DNA of 64,000 nt from Tsukamurella paurometabola (lineage in GTDB: Bacteria > Actinomycetota > Actinomycetes > Mycobacteriales > Mycobacteriaceae): the NCBI RefSeq assembly GCF_900631615.1, contig NZ_LR131273.1:682001-746000 (forward strand). Reading direction: 5' to 3'. The position numbers were made by a program, and so were the translations under genes. Positions 35,925 through 43,654 of this stretch are shown here, one piece after another. The notes under the pieces were generated by a model. It did no database searches, was not told the DNA's origin, and was given only the letters and a program-made list of their open reading frames with translations. Positions within the stretch are counted from its first letter, which is position 1; the number at the start of each line of letters is the position of its first letter.

Positions 35925-36344
35925 CTAGGAGTCGAGTTCGCGCGCGATCTCCCGGAGCACCTTGGCGATCTGCTCGGACGCCTTGCGGTCGGGGTAGCGG
36001 CCCTTGCGCAGCTCGGACTGCACACCCACGTCGAGCAGCTGGATCATGTCCTCGATCATGCCGTGCAGCTCGTCGGCGGGCCGACGGTTCGCGGCCGGCC
36101 GGCGGCCGCGCTGGGCGGCGGCGCCGCGGGAGACGCTGGGCGCGGGTTCGAGCACGGTCACCGTCAGCGCCTGCGGGCCGCGGCGGCCCGCGGCCATGCT
36201 GAACTCGACACGCTGGCCCTGCTTGAGCCCGTCGGTGCCGTCGGGCAGCGCCGACGACCGGACGTACACGTCCTCCCCGCCCTCCTGGGAGAGGAAGCCG
36301 AAGCCCTTGTCCGTGTCGTACCACTTGACCTTGCCGGTAGGCAC
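35925..36344 (-). CDS. cspB: Cold-shock protein with C-terminal extension (CspB)
   Basis: A 139-residue protein (M. tuberculosis Rv0871 is 135). Residues 1-66 are the cold-shock OB fold with RNP1 KGFGFLS and RNP2 DVYVRSS. A basic linker follows, then a conserved helical tail [32 protein letters not shown] (split here: [14 protein letters not shown] near 97, GRYPDRKA near 121). It is an RNA chaperone. GTG 36344 gives [11 protein letters not shown] leader of about 60 nt separates it from the likely -10 TAGACT (minus strand, 36418-36413), unlike most leaderless genes here. Confidence 0.93.
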   Translation of the reverse strand: MPTGKVKWYDTDKGFGFLSQEGGEDVYVRSSALPDGTDGLKQGQRVEFSMAAGRRGPQALTVTVLEPAPSVSRGAAAQRGRRPAANRRPADELHGMIEDMIQLLDVGVQSELRKGRYPDRKASEQIAKVLREIARELDS

Positions 36345-36411
36345 CGTCGTCACCTGCTCTGCTCTCAAGAACAACAAAACGCGCCCCGCGAACGGCGAGA
36401 CGCACTGGGTT

Positions 36412-36418
36412 TAGTCTA
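36412..36418. promoter_or_regulatory. Overlapping divergent -10 elements (small membrane gene and cspB)
   Basis: The palindromic AGTCTAGACT gives TAGTCT on the plus strand (36412-36417), 6 nt before the GTG at 36424, and TAGACT on the minus strand (36418-36413), about 70 nt before cspB. The two promoters cannot be occupied by polymerase at the same time. Confidence 0.6.
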
Positions 36419-36423
36419 GACGG

Positions 36424-36645
36424 GTGGGCAAGTCCGTTTCCGTCGCCGTCTCCGTCGCGATCGCGCTCTTCGCGATCGGGCTGATCGCGATCGCCGCCCT
36501 GTTCCTCACGCCGCTCCTCGCGGGCGGCGCCACCGCCCCCACCTGGGTCTACGCGCTGACGCCGCTCACGCCCGTCGGCTTCCTGGTGGGTGTGATCGCG
36601 GTCATCCTCGGCGGACGCTCCGGGGACGGCGAGCCGCGGCCATGA
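36424..36645 (+). CDS. Small two-helix membrane protein
   Basis: A 73-residue protein with two hydrophobic helices (near 5-30 and 42-63) and a short charged tail. It overlaps the moaA start by 4 bp (ATGA), so it is translationally coupled to moaA. A small membrane protein occupies the same place between cspB and moaA2 in mycobacteria. GTG start; TAGTCT is 6 nt upstream. Function unknown. Confidence 0.75.
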   Translation: MGKSVSVAVSVAIALFAIGLIAIAALFLTPLLAGGATAPTWVYALTPLTPVGFLVGVIAVILGGRSGDGEPRP

Positions 36646-37631
36646 AGCCGCTGGTCGACCGCTACGGACGCGTCGCACGCGACCTGCGGGTCTCCCTCAC
36701 CGACCGGTGCAACCTGCGGTGCACGTACTGCATGCCGGCCGACGGTCTGCCGTGGCTCGCGAACGAGCACGTGCTGACCGGGCCGGAGATCGACCGGCTC
36801 ATCGCCATCGGCGTCCGCGACCTCGGAATCACGGAGATCCGATTCACCGGCGGCGAGCCGCTGCTCCGCGCCGACCTCGACCGCATCGTCGCGCACGCCG
36901 CCGCCCTGGAACCGCGGCCCGAGATCTCGCTCACCACGAACGGCCTGTCGCTGGCGCGGCACGCGGCGAAGCTGGCGAGTGCCGGACTGGACCGGGTGAA
37001 CGTCTCCCTCGACACCGTCGACCGCGCGGAGTACGCGAAGGTCACGCGCCGCGACCGCCTCGACGACGCCCTCGCCGGCCTGCGGGCCGCCGCCGACGCC
37101 GGCCTCACCCCCGTGAAGGTCAACGCCGTCCTGGGCCCGGGGCGCCTGGGCGACGCGCGCCCGCTGCTGCGCCTGTGCCTCGAGGCGGGGTACGAGTTGC
37201 GGATCATCGAGCACATGCCGCTCGACGCGGACCACACCTGGGATCGCAGCACCATGATCACCGCCGAGCAGATCCTCGCCGAGTTGCGCCGCGAGTTCAC
37301 GCTCGCGCCGCACGGCGAGGACCGGGGCAGCGCGCCCGCCGAGCGGTTCACGGTCGACGGTGGCCCGGCGACGGTCGGCGTCATCGCCTCGGTCACGCGT
37401 CCGTTCTGCGGCGACTGCGACCGCGTACGCCTCACCGCCGACGGCCAGATCCGCACCTGCCTGTTCGCGACGGAGGAGACCGACCTCAAGCCGCTGCTGC
37501 GCGGCGGCGCGACGGACGGGGAGATCGCCGACGCGTGGCTCGCGGCGATGCTCGGCAAGCAGGCGGGCCACGGCATCGACGACCCGTCCTTCCTGCAGCC
37601 GGCGCGCCCGATGAGCGCGATCGGGGGCTGA
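36642..37631 (+). CDS. moaA: GTP 3',8-cyclase MoaA (molybdenum cofactor synthesis)
   Basis: A 329-residue radical-SAM enzyme that, with MoaC, converts GTP to cyclic pyranopterin phosphate. The N-terminal cluster motif CNLRCTYC is at residues 23-30 (CxxxCxxC). The C-terminal cluster is RPFCGDCDRVRL with a third Cys in RTCLF (near 250-270). The essential C-terminal GG is present (SAIGG). It is followed 3 nt later by moaD; the other moa genes are at 39.8-41.2 kb on the opposite strand, around the rpf gene, as in the Rv0864-Rv0869c cluster. Confidence 0.96.
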   Translation: MKPLVDRYGRVARDLRVSLTDRCNLRCTYCMPADGLPWLANEHVLTGPEIDRLIAIGVRDLGITEIRFTGGEPLLRADLDRIVAHAAALEPRPEISLTTNGLSLARHAAKLASAGLDRVNVSLDTVDRAEYAKVTRRDRLDDALAGLRAAADAGLTPVKVNAVLGPGRLGDARPLLRLCLEAGYELRIIEHMPLDADHTWDRSTMITAEQILAELRREFTLAPHGEDRGSAPAERFTVDGGPATVGVIASVTRPFCGDCDRVRLTADGQIRTCLFATEETDLKPLLRGGATDGEIADAWLAAMLGKQAGHGIDDPSFLQPARPMSAIGG

Positions 37632-37634
37632 CGG

Positions 37635-37874
37635 GTGCTGATCCGTTACTTCGCGGCCGCGCGCGCCGCGGCCGGCGTCGCGGAGGAGACCGTCGAGGTG
37701 CCCGACGGGGCGACGGTCGCCGAGGTCGCCGACCTCCTGGCGGCCCGCCACCCCGACCTGGGGCGGGTGCTCACGCGGTGCAGTTACCTGCTCGACGAGG
37801 TGGCGGTGCGCGACGTCGCGGCGCCCGCGGCGGGCGCGATGCTCGACGTCCTGCCCCCGTTCGCGGGCGGTTGA
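37635..37874 (+). CDS. moaD: Molybdopterin synthase small subunit MoaD
   Basis: A 79-residue ubiquitin-like sulfur carrier ending in the required GG (PPFAGG). Its C-terminal glycine is thiocarboxylated and the sulfur is donated to precursor Z with MoaE (39765). GTG start, 3 nt after moaA. The length is standard. Confidence 0.93.
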   Translation: MLIRYFAAARAAAGVAEETVEVPDGATVAEVADLLAARHPDLGRVLTRCSYLLDEVAVRDVAAPAAGAMLDVLPPFAGG

Positions 37875-38196
37875 TCGTCCCGGAACGCGGAGTGACATCA
37901 GTCACACATCGCAAAATCACGGTCCGGTAACGGTTGGGCCACGGGGCGGGTTCTGTTACCGTCGCTGAGGGCCGCAGCAGCAGCCACCCGATCGTTCGCA
38001 GCGCAGAGCTTCGTCCAGCGACCGAATCGGGACGTGCACCACGATCTACACCTGGACGAAGGCGGAGGAACCATCCGCGGCCGCGAGGCCGCAGGGCGCA
38101 CGCCCTAGGGGTCAAGCCGGGCAACCGGCCGAGCAGCCTCTCGCTCGAACCCGACAGCTAACTTCGCACGCGCGTAGAGAGGAAAGACTTCACACG
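37875..38196 (+). promoter_or_regulatory. rpf promoter and long leader region
   Basis: This gene-free 322 bp carries the rpf promoter and leader. A probable -10, TTACCGT, lies near 37957-37963, so the transcript would have a leader of about 220 nt, exceptional in this window where most genes lack one. The leader holds the c-di-AMP-type riboswitch. A Shine-Dalgarno, GAGAGGAAAG, lies at 38177-38186. Confidence 0.65.
37996..38172 (+). ncRNA. c-di-AMP riboswitch (ydaO/yuaA type)
   Basis: Conserved elements of this class appear in order: GCGGAGGAACCA (38062-38073), a variable hairpin (38078-38107), AGGGGTCAAGCCGGGCAACC (38107-38126), and CGAACCCGACAGCTAACTTCG (38145-38165, one base longer than cited here in each half). 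In the known class, c-di-AMP binding turns downstream wall-remodelling genes off. It precedes an rpf gene, the same association as in mycobacteria. Boundaries are approximate. Confidence 0.85.
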
Positions 38197-38844
38197 ATGA
38201 CCGGTCGTCACCGCAAGCAGTCCACCACCAGCCTGAGCGCCGCCAAGGTCGCCGCCGCCGGCGCGATGCTGGGTGGCGCGGGTCTCGCACTCGCCGCCCC
38301 CGCCGCGAACGCCGCCCCCGACTCCCAGTGGGACCAGGTCGCCGCGTGCGAGTCCGGCGGCAACTGGTCGATCAACACCGGTAACGGCTACCACGGCGGC
38401 CTGCAGTTCAGCCCGTCGACCTGGGCCGCGTACGGCGGCACCCAGTACGCCCCGACCGCCAACCAGGCCAGCCGCGCGCAGCAGATCGCGATCGCCGAGA
38501 AGGTCCTCGCCGGCCAGGGCAAGGGTGCATGGCCCTCCTGCGGCACCGGCCTCGGCGCGCCGACCCCGCGCACCGTCTCCCCGACCGACACCGGCTCCAC
38601 GAAGCCGGTCACCAAGCCGGTGGCGAAGCCCGCCGCCAAGCCGGCCGCGAAGCCCGTCGCCAAGCCGGCGGCGAAGCCGGCCGCCAAGCCCGCCGCGAAG
38701 CCGGCCAAGCCCGCCGCGCAGGCCGGTCAGTCGGTGAACTCGCAGTACATCAACCAGGTCATCTCGCAGGCCCAGAGCGGCGGCCAGCAGGTCGACCCGG
38801 CCGTGCTCGCCATGCTGCAGCAGGCCGCGGCCAAGGGCTACTGA
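38197..38844 (+). CDS. rpfA: Resuscitation-promoting factor (transglycosylase), RpfA-like
   Basis: A 215-residue secreted wall hydrolase. Signal peptide to about residue 39 (cleavage near ANA-AP), then the Rpf domain at about 42-118: SQWDQVAACESGGNWSIN with catalytic Glu52 and Cys51, paired with the Cys in WPSCGTG. A KPAAKPVAKPAAK-type linker (near 138-175) may span or bind the wall. The last 40 residues (NSQYINQVISQAQSGG) form a small conserved tail. Rpf cleaves peptidoglycan and stimulates growth of dormant cells. Expression is likely controlled by the c-di-AMP leader. Confidence 0.93.
   Translation: MTGRHRKQSTTSLSAAKVAAAGAMLGGAGLALAAPAANAAPDSQWDQVAACESGGNWSINTGNGYHGGLQFSPSTWAAYGGTQYAPTANQASRAQQIAIAEKVLAGQGKGAWPSCGTGLGAPTPRTVSPTDTGSTKPVTKPVAKPAAKPAAKPVAKPAAKPAAKPAAKPAKPAAQAGQSVNSQYINQVISQAQSGGQQVDPAVLAMLQQAAAKGY
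38610..38720 (+). repeat. KPAAKP-encoding repeat in rpfA
   Basis: About 18 codons of alternating AAGCCG/AAGCCC GCC/GTC GC(C/G) units encode the Lys-Pro-Ala linker between the catalytic domain and the C-terminal tail. Repeat number is a likely site of strain variation. Confidence 0.7.
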
Positions 38845-38866
38845 GCCCGACCCGCACCAGAGCGTC

Positions 38867-38905
38867 CGAGAGGGGCCGCCGGCATCACGCCGGCGGCCCC
38901 TCTCG
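38867..38905 (+). terminator. rpfA terminator
   Basis: Perfect 17-bp GC-rich stem (38867-38883 with 38889-38905) and a 5-nt ATCAC loop, 23 bp after the rpfA stop. Confidence 0.85.
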
Positions 38906-38908
38906 CCG

Positions 38909-38940
38909 CGCTGTCCGCGGGGTGCGCTGTCCGCGGGGTG
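38909..38940. repeat. 16-bp exact tandem duplication
   Basis: CGCTGTCCGCGGGGTG occurs twice head to tail (38909-38924, 38925-38940), directly after the rpfA terminator and before the promoter of the next gene. No function seen. Confidence 0.85.
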
Positions 38941-38992
38941 CGCAGCGAAGGCGCGCGACACCACATCGGCGAAGCACCGGGTCGGTATCGCT

Positions 38993-39048
38993 TTGCGATC
39001 GCAACGGATCTGCTACGTTCTCTTCGTTCGTATTCGTGAACGTGACGT
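38993..39048 (+). promoter_or_regulatory. Promoter/operator of the secreted Gly/Pro/Ala protein
   Basis: The 12-bp palindrome TTGCGATCGCAA (38993-39004) overlaps the -35 side, TACGTT (39014-39019) can serve as -10, and a second palindrome GAACGT-G-ACGTTC lies at 39036-39048 in the leader. Confidence 0.5.
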
Positions 39049-39070
39049 TCCGCAGGAAAGAGAGCACCGG

Positions 39071-39736
39071 ATGATCGCTCGCCATCGCCCCTCGCGCGCC
39101 GCCGGTCGGCTCGCCTCGCTCGGCGCCCTGATCGCCGCCGTCGGCCTCGTCGTCGCGGCTCCCGCGGCAGCGGCGCCCGGTTGCCCCTGCAACCCTGTCG
39201 CGCCCGCTCCGGGCCCCGTCCGCCCCATCGGGGTGCCGGTGGTGCCCCTGCCGATCCCCGCGGCCCCCGCGAAGCCCATCGCCGTGAAGCCGGTCGGCGC
39301 GGCACCCACCGCCACGCCTGCACGGCCCGGTACCGCGAAGCCCGCCCCGGCGCGGCCCGGCGCCGCGAAGCCGTCGCCGGCCGCGGCCGGCGCGGCCGTC
39401 GTCCCCGGCGTCCCCGCCGGCGCGACGCTCCCCGTGGGCGTCGGCGGCGCGACAGTCCCTGTTGGCGTCGGCGGCGCGAGGGTCCCCGTCGGTATCGGCG
39501 GCGCCGGCATCCCCCTCGTCGGCGCGACCGGCATCGGCAGCACAGCGGGCGTCACGACGACCGGCATCGGTGCCCGCGGCGTGGGCGGCGCCGCCGGCGT
39601 CGGCGCGAGCGGCGCCGGCACGGGCGCGGGTGCCCGCGGTGTGAGTGGCGCCGCGGGTGTCGGCGTCCCCCTGATCAACCCGCTCGCGTGCGACCCCACG
39701 AAGGTCGCCACGTGCGCGGGTCCGGTGACGAAGTAA
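39071..39736 (+). CDS. Secreted Pro/Ala/Gly-rich protein
   Basis: A 221-residue exported protein of no recognised family. Signal peptide to about residue 37 (APAAAAPG), then a Cys pair (GCPCNP), a Pro/Ala/Lys region (about 40-115), a Gly/Val-rich repeat region (GVGGATVPVGVGGARVPVG, about 118-200), and a second Cys pair at the end (ACDPTKVATC). The start is ATG 39071 with AGGAAAGAGAG upstream. Its position between rpfA and moaE, its own promoter, and its low complexity suggest a structural envelope protein. Confidence 0.7.
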   Translation: MIARHRPSRAAGRLASLGALIAAVGLVVAAPAAAAPGCPCNPVAPAPGPVRPIGVPVVPLPIPAAPAKPIAVKPVGAAPTATPARPGTAKPAPARPGAAKPSPAAAGAAVVPGVPAGATLPVGVGGATVPVGVGGARVPVGIGGAGIPLVGATGIGSTAGVTTTGIGARGVGGAAGVGASGAGTGAGARGVSGAAGVGVPLINPLACDPTKVATCAGPVTK

Positions 39737-39752
39737 CCAGAACCGGTATCGG

Positions 39753-39783
39753 ATGGGTCGGCGGCTACGCGCTGCCGACCCAT
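39753..39783. terminator. Bidirectional terminator
   Basis: ATGGGTCGGC (39753-39762) pairs exactly with GCCGACCCAT (39774-39783) across an 11-nt loop. It lies between the secreted protein gene and the convergent moaE, including the last codons of moaE. Confidence 0.65.
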
Positions 39784-40220
39784 TCGTCTGTTCCGTCCCG
39801 GAACAGCTGGTGCTTCCAGACGGGGAGCGCCTCTTTGACCGCGTCGACGATCCGCGCGCAGGTCGTGAAGGCCGCCGCGCGATGATCGGCCGAGACGGCG
39901 ACGACGAGCGCGGCGTCCCCGATCGCCAGCGGGCCGACGCGGTGCGAGACCGCGACCGCCCGCACGCCCTGTGCGGCGTCGGCCTCGCGCCGGACGACCT
40001 CGGCGATCACGCGCTCGGCGGTGGGGTGCGCGGAGTACTCCAGCCCGGTGACGTCGCGGCCGCCGTCGTGATCGCGCACCGCGCCGATGAAGCCGACGAC
40101 CGCGCCCGCCTCGGGGCGCGTCACCGCCGCCTCGTGCGCGGCCAGGTCGATCGGTTCCTCGGTGACCCGGGCCAACACGACCTCCGCGGCGGGCTGCTCG
40201 GCCCCGGGCTCGTCAGCCAT
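39765..40220 (-). CDS. moaE: Molybdopterin synthase large subunit MoaE
   Basis: A 151-residue MoaE. Conserved segments: [20 protein letters not shown] (near 38-57), [13 protein letters not shown] (near 60-72) and the active-site [14 protein letters not shown] near the C-terminus (catalytic Lys). It transfers sulfur from MoaD to precursor Z. It overlaps the upstream mog gene by 8 bp, so moaC-mog-moaE form an operon. Confidence 0.95.
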   Translation of the reverse strand: MADEPGAEQPAAEVVLARVTEEPIDLAAHEAAVTRPEAGAVVGFIGAVRDHDGGRDVTGLEYSAHPTAERVIAEVVRREADAAQGVRAVAVSHRVGPLAIGDAALVVAVSADHRAAAFTTCARIVDAVKEALPVWKHQLFRDGTDEWVGSA

Positions 40221-40713
40221 GGTCGCCGCCGCGGATCTGATCCAGTGCGTGCAGCAGGACGCCGTCGAGCACGGCGAGGCCGTCGCGGACCCCGCCCGAC
40301 GAACCGGGCAGGTTCACCACCAGTGAGGAGCCGGCGACGCCCGCCAGCCCGCGGCTGAGCACCGTCGTCGGCACGTCCGGCAGGCCGGCGGCGCGGATGG
40401 CGTTGGCGAGGCCGGGGATCTCGAAGGTCAGCGCGCCGCGGGTCTCCTCGGGGGTGCGGTCGGTGGGTGTGAGGCCGGTGCCGCCGGTGGTGAGGACCAC
40501 CGCGTCGCCGCGGCGGACGGCGGAGCGGATGGCGGCGCCCACCTCCTCGCCGTCGGGCACCACGACGGGCCCGTAGACCTCGAAGCCGCGGTCGCCGAGC
40601 CACGCCGCGATGGCGGGGCCGGTGGTGTCCTCGCGCTCGCCGAGGGCGGCGCGGGTGGAGGCCACCACGACGGTGGCGCAGCGGTCGCGGGACGGTCGGA
40701 GCGGTTCAGTCAT
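40213..40713 (-). CDS. mog: Molybdopterin adenylyltransferase (Mog/MoaB family)
   Basis: A 166-residue protein with the MoCF-binding motif [20 protein letters not shown] (near 72-91) and [12 protein letters not shown] (near 135-146). It adenylates molybdopterin before metal insertion. Overlaps moaC by 8 bp upstream and moaE by 8 bp downstream, a symmetrical coupling. Matches Rv0865. Confidence 0.93.
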   Translation of the reverse strand: MTEPLRPSRDRCATVVVASTRAALGEREDTTGPAIAAWLGDRGFEVYGPVVVPDGEEVGAAIRSAVRRGDAVVLTTGGTGLTPTDRTPEETRGALTFEIPGLANAIRAAGLPDVPTTVLSRGLAGVAGSSLVVNLPGSSGGVRDGLAVLDGVLLHALDQIRGGDHG

Positions 40714-41188
40714 CTGATCTCTCCCAGTGGCCGGTCTTGCCGCCGTCCTTGGTGAGCACGCGGACGTCCGTCATGACGGCGGCGGGGTCGAGTGCCTTGA
40801 CCATGTCGTGCAGGGTCAGCCCGGCCACCGCGACGGCGGTGAGCGCCTCCATCTCGACGCCCGTCCGGCCCGTGCAGCGCACGGTGGCGGTGACGGCGAT
40901 CTCCGCGCCCGACGGTTCGAGGTCGACGGTCACGCCGGAGATCGGCAGCGGGTGGCAGAGCGGGATCAGGTCGGCCGTGCGCTTGACCGCCATGATGCCC
41001 GCGATGCGGGCGGTGGCGAGCACGTCGCCCTTGGGGATCGCACCGTCGGCGATGGCGGCGACGACCGCCTCCGTGGTGCGGAAGGTCCCGGCCGCGACCG
41101 CTGTGCGGGCGGTGACGGCCTTGGCGGACACGTCGACCATGCGGGCGGCTCCCGTGGCGTCGATGTGCGAGAGGCCGTCCTCGCGCAC
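40706..41188 (-). CDS. moaC: Cyclic pyranopterin monophosphate synthase MoaC
   Basis: A 160-residue MoaC acting with MoaA. Conserved motifs: [14 protein letters not shown] (near 10-23), [19 protein letters not shown] (near 53-71), [10 protein letters not shown] (near 74-83, catalytic region) and [10 protein letters not shown] (near 110-119). GTG start at 41188. First gene of moaC-mog-moaE. Confidence 0.95.
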   Translation of the reverse strand: MREDGLSHIDATGAARMVDVSAKAVTARTAVAAGTFRTTEAVVAAIADGAIPKGDVLATARIAGIMAVKRTADLIPLCHPLPISGVTVDLEPSGAEIAVTATVRCTGRTGVEMEALTAVAVAGLTLHDMVKALDPAAVMTDVRVLTKDGGKTGHWERSDD

Positions 41189-41241
41189 ATCGCCGTGCCG
41201 TGGGGTCGCCGCGCCGTGGTCGCGGGGAGCGGAGCTCGGAG

Positions 41242-41436
41242 TCAGCGGTTGATCCGGGTCGCGGGGTGCACATACGGGATGTGCTGCTGCGGGAACTCCA
41301 GCTCGCCGAACGGCGACAGCGCACCGACCACCGGGGCCACCAGCTCGGTCACGGCGTGATCGGCCGTGCCCTGGTCGGCGCCGGGCCAGCCGTTGTCGAC
41401 GTACTCGGCCTTCTTCGCATTCGAGGTCTCAGACAC
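41242..41436 (-). CDS. Small conserved hypothetical protein (Rv0863-like position)
   Basis: A 64-residue protein, [20 protein letters not shown] to [11 protein letters not shown], acidic at the start and without membrane segments. It sits between moaC and the helicase-partner gene where mycobacteria have Rv0863. CAGAAT ends 6 nt before the GTG, a weak leaderless-type -10 that overlaps the region of the divergent 41476 promoter. Function unknown. Longer in-frame upstream sequence is antisense to the next gene and is not coding. Confidence 0.7.
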   Translation of the reverse strand: MSETSNAKKAEYVDNGWPGADQGTADHAVTELVAPVVGALSPFGELEFPQQHIPYVHPATRINR

Positions 41437-41475
41437 GCCGCTATTCTGACATGCCCCGGTGTCTAGGCTGTATCG

Positions 41476-43653
41476 GTGAGCAGTAATACGTCGTCGACGG
41501 GGCCCGCGGCGTGGCTGCGCGCGCGCACCGACGCCGAGATCGCGGCGCTGCTCGACGCCCGGCGCGACGTCGCGACGCCCGTCCCCGCCGGCTTCGCCGT
41601 CCTCGCGAGCCGGCTGAACAGCCCGTCGTCGCTGGGCCGCGTCGCCGAGCGCCTCACGCTGCTCGACCTCGCGGTCCTCGAGCTGCTCCTCGCCGAGCCC
41701 CTCGACGCCGACGCGCTGGCCCGGAGGCTGCGCGGCCGCGCGCTGAAGAAGCAGGTGCTCGCGTCGGTGGACGAGCTCCGCGGCCTGGCGCTGGCCTGGG
41801 GCGACGACGTGCTGCACACCTACGCCGCCGCCCGCGAGGCGCTGCCCTGGCGCTCGTCCCAGCTGACGACCCCGCCGGATCTCGACGCGATCGACGCCGC
41901 CCTGGCCGCCGTCGGCCCCGACGAGCGGGACCTGTTGGACCGTCTCGCCGAGGGGTCGCCGCTGGGCCGCACCGCCGCCGCGGGGCCCGGCACCTCCCCC
42001 GACCATCCGGTGCAGCGCCTGCTCGCCTCGGGGTTGCTCGCCCGCGTCGACCATCAGACGGTGGAGCTGCCGTGGGAGGTGCGCGCGCGGCTGCGCGGCG
42101 AGCTCCCCCTGGGTGCCTCCCTCAAGCCGCCCGTGCTCGACGGTCCGCCCGTCCCCGGCGCCGACGGGGCCGGGGCGGTCGCCGCGTTGGAGCTGCTGCG
42201 GCACGCCGACGACGTCCTCGACGTGCTGGGCGCGGTCCCGGCGCAGCGGGTGAAGGCGGGCGGCATCGGCATCCGTGAGCTGCGCCGCGTCGCGAAGGCA
42301 GCGGGGCTGGCGGAGGACCGCGCCGCGCTGCTGCTGGAGCTCCTGGCGGCGGCCGGCCTGATCGCCGAGGGCGAGCTCGACGGCGAGGAGGATTCGGTGT
42401 TCGCGCCGACCGTCGCGGTCGACGAGTGGCAGCGGGCCGCGCCGGCCGACCGGTGGGCGCTGCTCGCCCGGACGTGGCTGGAGCTGCGCCGGCAGCCGGC
42501 GCTCATCGGCACCCGCGGCGAGGAGGGCATCGTCGGGCCGCTGCACCGGGCGGCGCGCAGCACCGTCGCCCCGCAGGACCGCGCGGCCGTGCTCGACGCG
42601 CTGGCCCTCGCGCCGCCCGGCACCGCCCCGGCGGCGGCGGACCTGCACGCCGCCGTCCGGTTCGCGCATCCCGCCTGGTTCCGCCGGCTCACGCTGGACG
42701 CGATCGCGGGCATCGTGGAGCAGGCGCAGATCGTCGGGTTGGTGGCGGGCGGTGCCCTGACCTCGGCCGGCCGCGCTGCCCGCACCACCGACCCCGCGCA
42801 GGCGATGGCCGCGGCGCTGCCGAAGCCCGTCGAGGAGTTCCTGCTCCAGGCCGATCTGACGCTGACCATCCCCGGCCCCACGACGCACGACTTCGCGGCG
42901 GCCGTCGCTCTGGTCGCCGACCTGGAGTCGGCGGGCGGCGCCGCGGTGTACCGGGTGACGGACGCGTCGGTGCGCCGCGCGCTGGACGCCGGCCGCACGT
43001 CGGCGGAGGTGCACGCCTTCTTCGTCGCGCACTCGGTGACGCCGGTGCCGCAGGGCCTGACCTATCTGGTCGACGACGTCGCGCGGCGGCACGGGGCGCT
43101 GCGCGCGGGCGTCGCCGGCTCGTTCCTGCGGTCCGACGATCCGGCGCTGATCGCCGCGGTCCTCTCCTCCCCCGCCGCGGAGGCGCTCGCGCTGCGGGCC
43201 GTCGCGCCGACGGTGCTCGTCGCCCAGGTCCCGTTGTCGGACCTGGTGGCGGGGCTGGCGGCCGCCGGCTTCAACGCCGCCGCGGAGGACTCGCGGGGCG
43301 TCGTCGTGGACCTGCGGCCCGCCGCGATCCGGCTGCCGTCGCCGCGCCCCCGTCCCCCGGCGGCGCAGCCGACGCTCGAGCAGCTCGCCGACGCTGCGGT
43401 GCAGATCCGGCGGCAGGACGCGCCGTCGGACGACGGTCCCCGCACGTCGGGCCCGGAGCTGATGGCGCTGCTGCAGTCCGCGGCGGGCGAGGGCCGTCCG
43501 GTGCGGCTGGGCTACGTGGACGCGAACGGGGTGTTCACGCGGCACGTCGTGGTGCCCGAGTCGGTGCGGCACGGGCAGCTCGCCGCGCTCGACGGTGACG
43601 CGACCCGCCGGTTCGCCCTGCACCGCGTGACCACCGCGGAGCCGGTGGAGTAG
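41476..43653 (+). CDS. XPB/Ssl2-like N-terminal (Helicase_C_3) protein, Rv0862c-like
   Basis: A 725-residue protein. It begins with helical winged-helix-like modules (WLRARTDAEIAALLDARRD; LTLLDLAVLELLLAEPL) and has the Helicase_C_3/XPB-N-like region at about 420-560 (LPKPVEEFLLQADLTLTIPG; YRVTDASVRRALDAG). The C-terminus (LMALLQSAAGEGRPVRLGYVD) resembles a WYL-like fold. In mycobacteria the homologue lies directly beside the XPB helicase and probably acts with it in DNA repair. Here about 5 kb of other genes separate the two. TAGGCT ends exactly 6 nt before the GTG. Confidence 0.82.
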   Translation: MSSNTSSTGPAAWLRARTDAEIAALLDARRDVATPVPAGFAVLASRLNSPSSLGRVAERLTLLDLAVLELLLAEPLDADALARRLRGRALKKQVLASVDELRGLALAWGDDVLHTYAAAREALPWRSSQLTTPPDLDAIDAALAAVGPDERDLLDRLAEGSPLGRTAAAGPGTSPDHPVQRLLASGLLARVDHQTVELPWEVRARLRGELPLGASLKPPVLDGPPVPGADGAGAVAALELLRHADDVLDVLGAVPAQRVKAGGIGIRELRRVAKAAGLAEDRAALLLELLAAAGLIAEGELDGEEDSVFAPTVAVDEWQRAAPADRWALLARTWLELRRQPALIGTRGEEGIVGPLHRAARSTVAPQDRAAVLDALALAPPGTAPAAADLHAAVRFAHPAWFRRLTLDAIAGIVEQAQIVGLVAGGALTSAGRAARTTDPAQAMAAALPKPVEEFLLQADLTLTIPGPTTHDFAAAVALVADLESAGGAAVYRVTDASVRRALDAGRTSAEVHAFFVAHSVTPVPQGLTYLVDDVARRHGALRAGVAGSFLRSDDPALIAAVLSSPAAEALALRAVAPTVLVAQVPLSDLVAGLAAAGFNAAAEDSRGVVVDLRPAAIRLPSPRPRPPAAQPTLEQLADAAVQIRRQDAPSDDGPRTSGPELMALLQSAAGEGRPVRLGYVDANGVFTRHVVVPESVRHGQLAALDGDATRRFALHRVTTAEPVE

Positions 43654-43654
43654 C

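Noticed and set aside
41437-43623. Minus-strand frame opposite the Rv0862c-like gene, joined to the small 41242-41436 gene
   Set aside because: Only the last 64 codons show protein-like composition and a plausible start.
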